DNA of 64,000 nucleotides, taken from positions 1 to 64,000 of the forward strand of contig MU832558.1 of assembly GCA_029204225.1 (NCBI GenBank), read 5' to 3'. The DNA is from Diphasiastrum complanatum. Lineage: Eukaryota > Streptophyta > Lycopodiopsida > Lycopodiales > Lycopodiaceae. Shown in pieces: positions 34,765 to 45,399 of this stretch. A program made the translations under genes and the position numbers. How positions within the stretch are numbered: the first letter of the stretch is position 1; each line of letters opens with the position of its first letter. Under the pieces are notes generated by a model that saw only the letters and a list, made by a program, of their open reading frames with translations, was not told where the DNA came from and did not search any database.

Positions 34765-35659
34765 CTATTCATCTGGAAAAGTGGGCAGCTGAAAACTTCG
34801 GTGGATATAACATTGAAGACCAGTGAAAGATTTCATTGAGCTATGGAGAGGCATTATGATTTGAGTCTGCAGAAGTTCGGTGAATACTTCGAGTCCCTGT
34901 AGGGAACTACCAGAAGTGGGTGTGTTATCCTGATGGTATGTTTGATCATAGGAGTGATCGACAAAATGTGTTGGTGCAGATTCTTTATGATGTCGATGTT
35001 TTTGTGCTGCTACATCTTGATGGCCCCTTGGAGGTGGACCTAAAAGTGCCAATTGAGGTTGAGGGTGAGGTTCATTCTTGGGTTGTCTTGGTGGGATATG
35101 AATATGCGGATTGTTTCATGGAGGATATTGTTGAGATGGGTTCCGAAAAACAAATTGTTGTCTAGGAGGTTGGTATTGTTCTCTTGATTGGTCCTGAGGT
35201 TGATTCCTCGGGTTGTAGTAGCAGTAGAATGAGGTATGGCCCATGAAGTCACAGATGTCGCATTTAATCAAGGAAGTATTTGGGACTGGTTGATATGTTG
35301 GGCACTCATTGCCAGTGTGTGCACCTTGACAATGAGGGCACTAGGTATTATTTCCTCTATGATGGATTTGGTTAGTGGGTAACTGACCTGGCATGGAGCT
35401 CTATATAGACTTTAGGGTGTTTTGAAATTTTTTCGTGAGTTTCTCCATCTGTTGTTGGTGTTGCTGGTTAAGCAACTCCATCTGGGCTTTCCATAATTGT
35501 TCTCGAGTTTTGTCATTTGGTCTAGAGTCATGGACAACATGGTGTGCTCTATGTTCTCTTAATTCATCAACATCTGATCCCTCATCCTCTTCTCGGATGG
35601 CTTGTTTTAATGATGTGTATTCATCATTAGATCGAAGTTCACATCTGATCCATCTTGGG

Positions 35660-35741
<82 letters not shown>

Positions 35742-36177
35742 GATTAAAAAATTAATAATCAAAGTGCTATCCTCTTTCTAAATTCTCTCTCACACCACAT
35801 GTTTTGAGCCCGCAGGTGAGCAAAATTGATCAAAGAAAAATGTAACAAAGATGACAAATCTTATTTTTATACTCACTAGAAAACAAAAATAAAATAAGGC
35901 AAGAATTCTTGGCATTTCAGATAAAGTTTCTATAGCCTTTGAACAAAAAAGAAGCAGTTATTTTCACACGAAAAAGAAAGTAATCAACGATCCATGTTAC
36001 AGTAGCTCCTACGAATCTTGATGCAACTAGTACATGCATCATTCAGCCATCTATTCCAACTTCAAAATATCTGCCTATTCATGTGAAACTATTGATATCA
36101 CTTATGTTAGGAACCAGATGATGAGCATGGACTCGGTGGGTTGTTCTTGTACTTGACCTTTTAATCGTTTAAATCTT
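34765..36177 (-). pseudogene. Gypsy K Gag (capsid end and paired zinc knuckles)
   Basis: From high to low: the capsid-end motif RFKRLKGQVQEQ (about 36140-36177), where the copy is cut off by a repeat; a segment ending in the (GA)n tract; a coiled-coil-like linker (QQQMEKLTKKFQ, near 35440); then a short knuckle C-PH-C-QGA-H-TGNE-C (35301-35341) and a standard one C-DI-C-DFMG-H-TSFY-C (35221-35262). Several stops are present. The first knuckle lacks one residue between the second Cys and the His, as in Gypsy G and H. Confidence 0.75.
35664..35739. repeat. (GA)n microsatellite, about 38 units
   Basis: Perfect GA tract inside the Gypsy K gag region, replacing or expanding coding sequence. Open frames across it are artefacts. 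Confidence 0.97.
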
Positions 36178-36247
36178 TGAGAGGACTTAGCAGCATGAAA
36201 TTGTGGTCAATTATATGCAACTTCAACTCTCACTCTACAAAAGCAGC

Positions 36248-36534
36248 AAATCTAATCCACTATACAGTCCACAACCACACACAATATGAATGGAAGGGCA
36301 TGATCATAGGGGCATCACTCAAGAAAACCATCATGAACAAGGAGCTTAGTATAGCATCAAACTCATGGAAAATCTTCTTATTAAGCATGGAGTAGATATA
36401 ATGCAAAATGCTCCTCTTCACAAAGAGAGAGTCTCTTAAATAAGCAAGAGAGCTCTTTAGGTGGCATCCTAGTGGAATTTTCACATTTCACAAATTACAA
36501 GTGGAATAATGCTCTCCACTAGAGGTCACCATCA
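36248..36534. repeat. 287-bp repeat, copy 1
   Basis: aaatctaatccac...gaggtcaccatca recurs at 56072-56358 with the same length and an estimated 90-95% identity. It immediately follows the broken end of Gypsy K gag. It contains a TATA-like palindrome (tcttaaataag here, cttatataag in the other copy). It may be a solo LTR or small non-autonomous element; no TSD found. Confidence 0.8.
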
Positions 36535-37083
36535 AAAGGTGGCTCACTCTACTTTTTTTAAGAGGGGTCTACTTGCATTTATTACATTTGCCTAGAAATA
36601 CTAGTTCCTACATGGTCATTCCATCTTCCGGGATTCACCATGAGGCTTACACAGTTATTGCTTCTTATTACTAACTAGCACTTCTCAGCTATCATACTCG
36701 GCTCTCAGTCTTCATTCATCTTGTCTTCTCATAGACCTCCTTGGTCTAAGGTGAGAGGTGCTCTTGAGTTGCTCTGTCCGAGTATCTTGGGAATTCGTCA
36801 AAATCAGCCAACATCATCCCACCCCTAATGTGTTGCAGGACCACTGCAACATATATTGGATGATGTTGCTCCGCTTTGCATTGGCATCTGCGATCGTCAC
36901 TTGGAAAAGCGTAGATCCTAGTTTGCTTACATAAAACCAAGTGCTTATTGTCGCCAGTCTTTATCACAAAAACTGTCTTTCATGAATTGCCACAATTGGA
37001 TAAGAATGTCTTATTGCTATAGGTGGTTGACATTCTCAAAATCGGAGAGCTCTCAGCAACTTCATAACTTGCATGCTCAAGTA
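36535..37083. other. Unassigned sequence left of Copia E
   Basis: No recognisable gene. A minus-strand open stretch at 36746-36967 (His/Cys-containing) has no family that I know. This sequence was contiguous with 43404 onward before Copia E inserted. Confidence 0.4.
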
Positions 37084-37088
37084 CTTTC
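37084..37088. repeat. Target-site duplication of Copia E (left)
   Basis: ctttc here matches ctttc at 43404-43408. Confidence 0.95.
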
Positions 37089-37950
37089 TGATAAATTTTA
37101 CAGTTTTTAGGACAATAATGATTGTACTTTACAATCATAGAGAGTTATTGGTTGCTTAATCAATGAATCTATCAAGTTCTACACATTAGATCTTGATCTA
37201 GATTCACTACACTTGGATTTAAGCAAGAGCAATGGATCAACACATCATTTTTTAGTGAGAGCGGCTTCACACGTGTGGAGTACTGTCCACTGTACGGACT
37301 GCACCTGAAACAACAAGTACAATGATACTAGATAGCAATCATGCATAAAAATCACAAGACAAATGACTAGAAATCTCACAAAAGTGTAGAGTGCAAAAGT
37401 CTCATCAATTTTCTTAGCAAAATGATGATCCTTTTATGGATCAAGTACATCCATGAGTCTGGTACAGTCCAGCAGGCCTTCACACGTGTGAAGAGTGCCA
37501 CATCACTCATATCTATCCATTTGATCCATCCTTGATCCTTATCCAATAGTTGACCTTCTAGAATATGACTAAAATCCAAAAAGCTAGTCTCCTAGAATAT
37601 AGGAATATTCCCTACAAAATAGGATCTAAGGAAAATGGTCAACTCTTATCTTCTAGTACTCTATACACACATGTGAACATCCACTTGCCATGTGGGAGCA
37701 TTTACTCATGCACATGCAAGGAAAAGCTAATTTGTAGGTGACTAGTCAACTTGACTAAAAACTAGTCATTTCATGTTCACACTAACTAGAATGATACAAA
37801 ATCAATTTGGATATATACAAACATGAAAAGTACATCCTTTCACACATGGGAACATGCTCCACACGTGTGAAATCATATCATCAACATATTCTAATGTTTG
37901 ATCAATATTTACATGAACCAATGTCAAGTGAGAAGTGACAATTTTCAACA
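37089..37950 (-). repeat. Copia E 3' LTR
   Basis: 862 bp, tgataaattt...ttttcaaca. The palindrome cacacgtgtg occurs three times (37268-37277, 37481-37490, 37860-37869) and the near copy cacacatgtg once (about 37667-37676). Confidence 0.95.
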
Positions 37951-37963
37951 CTCCTCCTCACTT

Positions 37964-40900
37964 CTAACTTGGCAAATCTAGTGTACATCTATCTACAATT
38001 CCAAGAGCATATCTTAACTTAAAAAATGGATCTTTGGACAATGGTTTGGTTAAGATATCAGCTATGCATTCGGATGATGGTACATGATGTAGTTGCACTT
38101 CCTTGGATTGTACCTTCTCCCTCACAAAGTGGTGAGCTATCTCAATATGCTTTGTTCTAGCATGGAAGATAGGATTTGAAGCAATTTGTTGAGAAGCTTG
38201 ATTGTCACAAAATATGTAAGGGATCTCCTCGGCCTCTAGCACATGTAGTTCCATCAAGAGTCTTCTTAGCCATAAGAGCTCTTTGGTTGTTGAAGTCAAT
38301 GCCTTGTACTCGGCTTCACAAGAAGATAGTGAGATTGTATCTTGCTTTTTGGAAAGCCAAGATATCACTCCTCCACAAAGAAATGTTGCAAATGCACTAA
38401 TGGACTTCCTATCCATCTTGTCACCTGCAAAATCTGAATCCGAGTAGGCTCTCAAGTGCAAGTTAGATCCTTCATAAAGTATACCAAAAAATCTAGTACT
38501 AGAAACATATCTAAGTACTCTCTTGGCACTTTTCCAATGATGAATTAAAGGAGCTTGCATACTTTGACTCAACTTGCTTACACAAAAACTTAAGTCAGGT
38601 CTAGTGATGGTTAAATAGATTAGAGAGCCTATAAGCTTCCTAAAGAGAGTGATGTCCTCAAAGGATGCTTCATCACCTTCATTAGTTGCTTTCACAACAT
38701 GCTCCATAGGGGTGTCAATCCCCTTACAATCTTTCATACCAAATCTTTCAAGAATGGAAGTAGCATACTTAGATTGACTTATGAAAGTACAATTGCTACT
38801 TCTAGACACTTCTATCCCAAGTATAAACTTTAGGAAGCCTAGATCTACCATCTTGAACTCACTAGATAAGTCAACTTTTACTTTGCCTATGCCATCATCA
38901 TCATTTCCTATCATAATGATGTCATCAACATAAAGAACCAAAATGATGATCTTTCCTTCATTACATTTGAAATATAAAGAAGGTTCATAAGCACTTAGTA
39001 CAAAGCCAAGGGAATAGAGAAAATCATGCAACCTAGAGTACCAAGCTCTAGGTGCTTGCTTCAAGCCATATAGGCTCTTCCTTAAGTAGCACACCTTTTG
39101 CTCCTCACCAATCTTGATGAAGCCCTCGGGTTGCATCATGTAGATTTCCTCTTCTAAGAAGCCATTCAAGAAGGCATTTGTCACATCCATTTGGTAGAGA
39201 TCCCATTTGAACAAAGTAGCAATGCAAATGATTAATCTAATAGTTACAAGCTTAGCTACAGGTGCAAATGTTTCTTCATAATCCAATCCTTTTATTTGAA
39301 GAAATCCCTTAGCAACAAGCCTAGCTTTGTATTTACTAATAGATCCATCTTGATTGTACTTAATTCTATAAATCCACTTACATGCAAGTGGTTTCTTTCC
39401 TCTTGGAAGATTTACAAGATTCCAAGTATGATTTTCTTCTAATGCATCATACTCTACTTGCATTGCATCTCTCCAAACTTTAGATTTACATGCTTCTTCA
39501 AAAGATGATGGTTCTTCAATCAATGTAGCTAAAAAAGAGTAAGAGGTAGAAGATGTAGAGCCTTCCTTTTGCTTTCCCTTGTCCACATAGGTAAGCCTTG
39601 AGGGCTCGGCCTTGCTCCTTGATGATCTTCTTGGCCCCTTTTGACTTGGATCCAAATCTCCATCCTCGGGTTTGTCATGATCCTCCTCGGGTTTGTCAAG
39701 ATCCTCCTCGGATTTGTCAAGATCTTCAATGCACAATGGGTTAGATCCATTTGACAAGCTCTTAGCAAATTGTGACTCATCAAAAAGTACATCCTTGCTT
39801 ACCTTTACTTTCTTGGATGTAGGATCATATATCCTATATCCCTTGCTATTTTCTCCATAGCCAACAAAGATTCCTTTGAAGGAGGTAGCATCTTCTTTCC
39901 TTCTAGTCTCCAAAGGAATGTGTACATAACAAGTACATCCAAAGATCTTAAAATATTTTACATTGGGTTTCTTATCAAACAAGGCTTGATAAGGTGAGAT
40001 CCCATCTATAGCACTACTAGGAAGTCTATTACACAAATAATTAGCACATGTTATGGCTTCTCCCCAAAATGAGATGGGAAGTGATGCATCAAGCCTCAAG
40101 GACTTTGCACACTCACATAGACTCCTATTTTTCCTCTCGGCCACCCCATTTTGTTGAGGGGTGTAGGAACAAGTGTATTGTAACTTAATACCATTGATCT
40201 CACAAAAGTCTTTCATTTTATTGGAGGTGTACTCTCCTCCATTATCACATCTTAGTGCTTTGATAGAAGTACTAAGTTGTTTCTCTACTAGAGACTTGAA
40301 CTTAATGAAAGCTTCATAAACAAGATTTTTCTTTGATAGTAACTCAATCCATGTGAATCTAGTACAATCATCTATAAAAGTTACATACATCAAGGCACCT
40401 CCATTACTTGCATGTGAAAAACTATGTACATCAGAATGTATGAGATCCAAGGGAGAGAGAGATCTTGATGAAGATTTCTTGTAAGAAGATTTGTGTGACT
40501 TTGCAAGGCCACATGCCTCACACATTTTTCCACACTTCTTGAAAGCTCTTGGTAGGCCGAGAGCTAGTTCCTTGCTTGCCATTGACTCCATAGATTGAAG
40601 ATTAGGATGGCCTAATCTCTTATGCCAAAGCTCCACTTGAGTTAGCTCCTCCCTAGCCAAGTTCACACTTTCACTTGCAACATTAGCATCCAACTTGAAA
40701 AGTCTACCTTGCTTAATGCCACTAGCTATGCACTTATCATTTTTCAAGATGGAACAAACTCCATTCTTGAAATGTACATCTAGTCCATTGTCCATTAATT
40801 GTCCTACACTAAGCAAGTTTCTTGAAATGGTAGGAACATACAAAACATTATCTAGATCTATCCTTTTAGATGTGCCTAAACAAAGAGGTATAGATCCTAT

Positions 40901-41944
40901 GCCATCTATCTTGCATGCTTGATCACTAGCAGTGTATATTGACTTCTTAGAGTCATTACAAGATAGAAGAGTAGAAAAATAATGCTTGTTAAAGGACATG
41001 TGGGAACTAGCCCCACTATCTATCCACCATGTGTCTTGACTTGAAGTTGGTGTAGATGCAACCATTAAGGATGTGTTGAATCCATCCTCATATTCTTCCT
41101 CTTGAGCAATGTTCCCTTGATCTCCTTTGGCTTGTTGATTCTTCTTCAAGTAGCATTCTGAGGCAAAGTGTCCTTTCTTTCCACAAAAGAAACACTTTAG
41201 TTTTGCCTTGTTCTTCACTTTGCCTTTGGAGGTAGATCCTCCATTCTTCATCTCGGCCTCCTTGCCTTGATTTTTCTTGAATGGATTTTGCTTTTTCTTG
41301 CCTTTAGATGTAAAGTTAGCTTTCTCCTCTCCTCCATTAAGTGACATGCTATCCATTCTTGTCTTGAGGTGTAGAAGCCTACTCTCCTCGGCCACAAGAA
41401 CATTGTGCAACTTTTCAATGGATGGAAGAGAGTCTTGAATGGCAAATGATTGGACTAAGTTGGTAAACTCATCACTTAGACCATTCAAAATGATTTGTAC
41501 TAGTTCTTGATCTTGGATCTTCTCTCCTATTGCACTTAACTCCTTGTTAAGAGATTTGATCCTAAGAACATACTCTTGTCCACTCTCTCCACTTCCTTTC
41601 ATGCTTTGGAAAACTTGATTTCTTAGCATGAGGATTCTTGAAGTATTGTTGGATTCATAAATGCTCTTTAATGAATCCCAAGCCTCTTTGGATGAGGTAC
41701 AAGAAGACACCTCTTTCAAGAGGTCATTGCATACATTTAACTTTATGCAATGTAGAGCTAATCTTGCTCTCTTCTTGTATTTGGCTTGTTCTTGGGGAGT
41801 TTGAGGCTCTTCCTCTACTCCTTGAACTATGTCATATAGATCATGGATCACTAGGAGTGATTCCATTCTCACTTTCCAAATGGAATAATTTGTGGAAGTG
41901 AGTCTCTCACTTGATTCCATCAAATATCCACCCATGGATGACAT
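37964..41944 (-). CDS. Copia E Gag-Pol polyprotein, 1326 aa, intact
   Basis: Single-frame Copia polyprotein with everything needed for a replication cycle. Gag at 1-245 (NYSIWKVRMESLL); zinc knuckle C251-C254-H259-C264; protease DSGASSH from 309; integrase with zinc H and C residues (WHKRLGHPN at 440-448, C475-EA-C478) and catalytic D505, D567, E603; an acidic linker with three near-identical DLDKPEE-type repeats at about 738-760; RT with D918 and YVDD at 1003-1006; RNase H with AYSDSDFAGD, SCEAEYKA and FCDN; closing ADILTKPL. The TAG stop lies just before the polypurine tract, unlike Copia B, whose stop lies inside the LTR. With near-identical LTRs, it is probably still competent. Confidence 0.97.
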   Translation of the reverse strand: MSSMGGYLMESSERLTSTNYSIWKVRMESLLVIHDLYDIVQGVEEEPQTPQEQAKYKKRARLALHCIKLNVCNDLLKEVSSCTSSKEAWDSLKSIYESNNTSRILMLRNQVFQSMKGSGESGQEYVLRIKSLNKELSAIGEKIQDQELVQIILNGLSDEFTNLVQSFAIQDSLPSIEKLHNVLVAEESRLLHLKTRMDSMSLNGGEEKANFTSKGKKKQNPFKKNQGKEAEMKNGGSTSKGKVKNKAKLKCFFCGKKGHFASECYLKKNQQAKGDQGNIAQEEEYEDGFNTSLMVASTPTSSQDTWWIDSGASSHMSFNKHYFSTLLSCNDSKKSIYTASDQACKIDGIGSIPLCLGTSKRIDLDNVLYVPTISRNLLSVGQLMDNGLDVHFKNGVCSILKNDKCIASGIKQGRLFKLDANVASESVNLAREELTQVELWHKRLGHPNLQSMESMASKELALGLPRAFKKCGKMCEACGLAKSHKSSYKKSSSRSLSPLDLIHSDVHSFSHASNGGALMYVTFIDDCTRFTWIELLSKKNLVYEAFIKFKSLVEKQLSTSIKALRCDNGGEYTSNKMKDFCEINGIKLQYTCSYTPQQNGVAERKNRSLCECAKSLRLDASLPISFWGEAITCANYLCNRLPSSAIDGISPYQALFDKKPNVKYFKIFGCTCYVHIPLETRRKEDATSFKGIFVGYGENSKGYRIYDPTSKKVKVSKDVLFDESQFAKSLSNGSNPLCIEDLDKSEEDLDKPEEDHDKPEDGDLDPSQKGPRRSSRSKAEPSRLTYVDKGKQKEGSTSSTSYSFLATLIEEPSSFEEACKSKVWRDAMQVEYDALEENHTWNLVNLPRGKKPLACKWIYRIKYNQDGSISKYKARLVAKGFLQIKGLDYEETFAPVAKLVTIRLIICIATLFKWDLYQMDVTNAFLNGFLEEEIYMMQPEGFIKIGEEQKVCYLRKSLYGLKQAPRAWYSRLHDFLYSLGFVLSAYEPSLYFKCNEGKIIILVLYVDDIIMIGNDDDGIGKVKVDLSSEFKMVDLGFLKFILGIEVSRSSNCTFISQSKYATSILERFGMKDCKGIDTPMEHVVKATNEGDEASFEDITLFRKLIGSLIYLTITRPDLSFCVSKLSQSMQAPLIHHWKSAKRVLRYVSSTRFFGILYEGSNLHLRAYSDSDFAGDKMDRKSISAFATFLCGGVISWLSKKQDTISLSSCEAEYKALTSTTKELLWLRRLLMELHVLEAEEIPYIFCDNQASQQIASNPIFHARTKHIEIAHHFVREKVQSKEVQLHHVPSSECIADILTKPLSKDPFFKLRYALGIVDRCTLDLPS

Positions 41945-42529
41945 TTTAGAATGAATGCTCTTTTAAAAATCACAAAGATTTTTGAATTTTAAAAGATCTA
42001 TGAAGTGGCCTAAAGCTTACTAGAATGCCTATAGGCTTGTCTCTATCAAACTAACACACAAGCTTGAATGATACTCAAAGATCTTACCATAAATTTCTAG
42101 CTTTCACTCTCACAAAAAAAAATTGCTTTACACTTTTCTTAGAGATTTCACTTCAACTAAGGATCTGAACAAATCAGCCTCTTAGATCTGATCTTAGACT
42201 CTAAAAAGAAATGCTTCAATGATCCAAAACACTATTTGGTCATAGGCATTAGTTAGAATGAATCTAGATCAATACTATGCTTCAAAAAGCACCAAAAATG
42301 AACTAGTATTGTGATTTTGGGACCAAAAAACACAAAGTAACTTGAATTGAAAGTTGCTGTACGGTTTCACACGTGTGAAAAGTACATACACAGCCTCCAA
42401 GTCGTTTTGATCCAAATGATTACAAGCTATCACTCTAGAAGAACTCGCCCTCACTAGTATTGGCCAAAAAAACAAATTTTGCCAATGATCTTTACAAGAT
42501 TTATGATTCAATGATCACTCTCTTACTTA
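41945..42529 (-). other. Copia E leader
   Basis: 585-bp untranslated leader with one further cacacgtgtg at 42368-42377, outside the LTR. No coding frame is supported. Confidence 0.7.
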
Positions 42530-42541
42530 GCTCTGATACCA
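42530..42541 (-). promoter_or_regulatory. Copia E primer-binding site
   Basis: gctctgatacca abuts the 5' LTR at 42542. It is a perfect initiator-Met type site. Confidence 0.95.
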
Positions 42542-43403
42542 TGATAAATTTTACAGTTTTTAGGACAATAATGATTGTACTTTACAATCATAGAGAGTTA
42601 TTGGTTGCTTAATCAATGAATCTATCAAGTTCTACACATTAGATCTTGATCTAGATTCACTACACTTGGATTTAAGCAAGAGCAATGGATCAACACATCA
42701 TTTTTTAGTGAGAGCGGCTTCACACGTGTGGAGTACTGTCCACTGTACGGACTGCACCTGAAACAACAAGTACAATGATACTAGATAGCAATCATGCATA
42801 AAAATCACAAGACAAATGACTAGAAATCTCACAAAAGTGTAGAGTGCAAAAGTCTCATCAATTTTCTTAGCAAAATGATGATCCTTTTATGGATCAAGTA
42901 CATCCATGAGTCTGGTACAGTCCAGCAGGCCTTCACACGTGTGAAGAGTGCCACATCACTCATATCTATCCATTTGATCCATCCTTGATCCTTATCCAAT
43001 AGTTGACCTTCTAGAATATGACTAAAATCCAAAAAGCTAGTCTCCTAGAATATAGGAATATTCCCTACAAAATAGGATCTAAGGAAAATGGTCAACTCTT
43101 ATCTTCTAGTACTCTATAAACACATGTGAACATCCACTTGCCATGTGGGAGCATTTACTCATGCACATGCAAGGAAAAGCTAATTTGTAGGTGACTAGTC
43201 AACTTGACTAAAAACTAGTCATTTCATGTTCACACTAACTAGAATGATACAAAATCAATTTGGATATATACAAACATGAAAAGTACATCCTTTCACACAT
43301 GGGAACATGCTCCACACGTGTGAAATCATATCATCAACATATTCTAATGTTTGATCAATATTTACATGAACCAATGTCAAGTGAGAAGTGACAATTTTCA
43401 ACA
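42542..43403 (-). repeat. Copia E 5' LTR
   Basis: 862 bp with three cacacgtgtg palindromes (42721-42730, 42934-42943, 43313-43322). This is the promoter copy for the minus-strand polyprotein. Confidence 0.95.
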
Positions 43404-44580
43404 CTTTCCTCATGTCTCTTTGTTTAGTCACTTTTATCTGCCATTGACGGTTTCATCTTTGTTTTCTTGGCAGATACTAACTTCTAGGAGGTCTGTATCC
43501 TCCATTCACTTCTGGGTGTTTCCGTGGTTATTCTCTCAGTCGAAGTTCTAGTCTCAAGGAAAACCTTTGATCTGCAGGTTGCATAAACTCTGAATATCAG
43601 TCTCAAGGGGATGGATTCATCAAAAATTGGTGGTAGGAATAGTTTTGGATGGACGGTTTGGTAACGGTAAGGAAACATGATGAAGACTTGGTGGTAGGGT
43701 GAAGGAACTGATAGTTCTACGGTTGCAGTCTTGGACCATTGCAATGTCGAGCTTCGACCACCACTTGCTGGATGAGGAGCTCGCTTTATTTTGCAGGTTT
43801 ACGGATGTCTTCATCTTTCATTTTTCTGCAGCTCTTTCTTTTGATCCCTTACTTTTGGATCTCTTTGGCTTCATAAGAGGGGATTCAACTATCATTACTC
43901 CAGAGAGTTTCTTTTGATCAAGATCGATCTGACTCATCTGTAGTTTAAGTTTTGTCCTTTCCTCCTCAGCTTTATGGATCTTTCTTTTTATTTCTTCTAG
44001 CTGCTTCGCCTGCTTTTGTAGGTCTTTTTCGGCTGAACAACCAATATAGGTGGTAGTTGGTCTCTACAAAACTCTTGCAATGATCCATCAACTGCTTCGG
44101 TAAGACTATCAAAATTGGAAATTTCTCAACAGAACAGTAAACTGATGATAAACAAACAGATGGAAGGGAGTGTGGTGGTGACAACGGTAGATGGTGTGGA
44201 CGATAGACATGAGAATGAGCGCAGAAGTATGGCAAGAGGCTGGTTGAAGAAGGAAACTGATTTTCCAATGCTTGTGTTTCCCTTTCTGAAGGATCTTGGT
44301 CGTGACTAGGGTACTTCTTCTGATCGAGTCGCTTTGGATTGCCCATCTGTCTTCTTAGCCTTGTCATTGTCGACTTTGGGTTTGTGACCTTGGCTATCGA
44401 TCTTGCTGGTGTTGTTGCTGGCAAAGTAACTGCTCCAGTGGATCCAAGCAAATCCACTCTCTCTCTCTCTCTCTCTCCCCCCCCCAGAATCTGTTGGTGG
44501 GGATGTTGTTGTTGGTGACTGTTCATGCTCAGGATTGGATCGGCATGTGGAACACGTAGTTGAAACTCGTTGAACATGTG
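43404..44580 (-). pseudogene. Decayed coiled-coil reading frame interrupted by Copia E
   Basis: On the minus strand near 44040-43920 one frame gives a strong coiled coil (EKDLQKQAKQLEEIKRKI, then EERTKLKLQMSQID) followed by a Lys/Ser-rich basic segment. Upstream (44577-44050) is a Pro/Ser/Thr-rich, low-complexity open stretch in another frame. No family is recognised. The layout (disordered part, coiled coil, basic part) resembles the coiled-coil frames at 4.0-5.8 kb and 56.4-56.75 kb, so it may be the same accessory frame of another Tat-like Gypsy. It is broken by frameshifts. Confidence 0.35.
44457..44485. repeat. (CT)n microsatellite with C run
   Basis: About ten CT units followed by nine C residues. 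Confidence 0.9.
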
Positions 44581-44599
44581 ATTGGACTAAAGATTGAAC

Positions 44600-45380
44600 T
44601 AAATTTGTTTCGATCTTGCTGTAGTTGACTCAAAGAATAATATGGCAATGAGGTGCAGGAATCAATTGTAACTTGTCATGGATTTCTCATAGTTTTCAAA
44701 AATTTGAAACTGCTGTGTTTGGTAATCTGAAGATGGATAGATGAATGAAAATGTGTTCTGGAGATGCTCTACAGAAGACTCTCGTGCAATAGCTATTCCT
44801 CATGCAAAAATCAGTCATACAAAATAGGTGAAGAGAAACAAGGAAATAAACAAACGTTACAGATAGTGGGAACTGTATAGCACTTGTCGAACAAAACTTG
44901 CATTCATCAACATTGATAATCTACCTTGATAGTTGCAATATTACAGCTGTTTTGTAGAGTAATCTGACTTACTCTGACATGCCCTTGTCAAAACAAGACA
45001 TGGTTGGTGACACTAAAATCTATCATCATGGATAACAGATGTTGTAAGATATAGTGTGAGATGCAGGTATGGGTGAGGTACTATGTCCTGAGGACCTTTT
45101 TAAACAAGAGATTCAGAACCGAATCTCTAAATCGATTTCCGAATCATAGATGTATTGTGTATTGGCACATTGATCTTATTTGCGTGTGAAAAGACAAATA
45201 GATTGGAGTTTGTAGAAAGGGAGAAAAATTGTCAATTCCCTGTGGAGGTTGCTTGTGGTTGGACATTGTAGCAGATGACGGAATATCGGTTTCACTTTTC
45301 TTTCGACAAGGACTCATTTCATATTAGTGTCTTTTTACATTATGGAGATGGTGTATTGGATGGTGATGTAGAAGTCTACA
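44600..45380. other. Unassigned sequence
   Basis: No gene, repeat partner or LTR end could be recognised here. It may be the degraded downstream part of Gypsy G. Confidence 0.3.
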
Positions 45381-45399
45381 AGAAACTTCTCGATTGAGC

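Larger units (their letters stand above)
37089..43403 (-). mobile_element. Copia E, intact young Copia retrotransposon
   Basis: 6315 bp, TSD ctttc, LTRs of 862 bp (37089-37950 and 42542-43403) in which I find one difference (37666 c against 43119 a). The primer site is at 42530-42541 and the polypurine tract GAGGAGGAG at 37951-37959. One intact 1326-codon polyprotein. Related to Copia B in architecture and sequence, but with a different LTR length and sequence, so it is a sister family. Confidence 0.97.
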
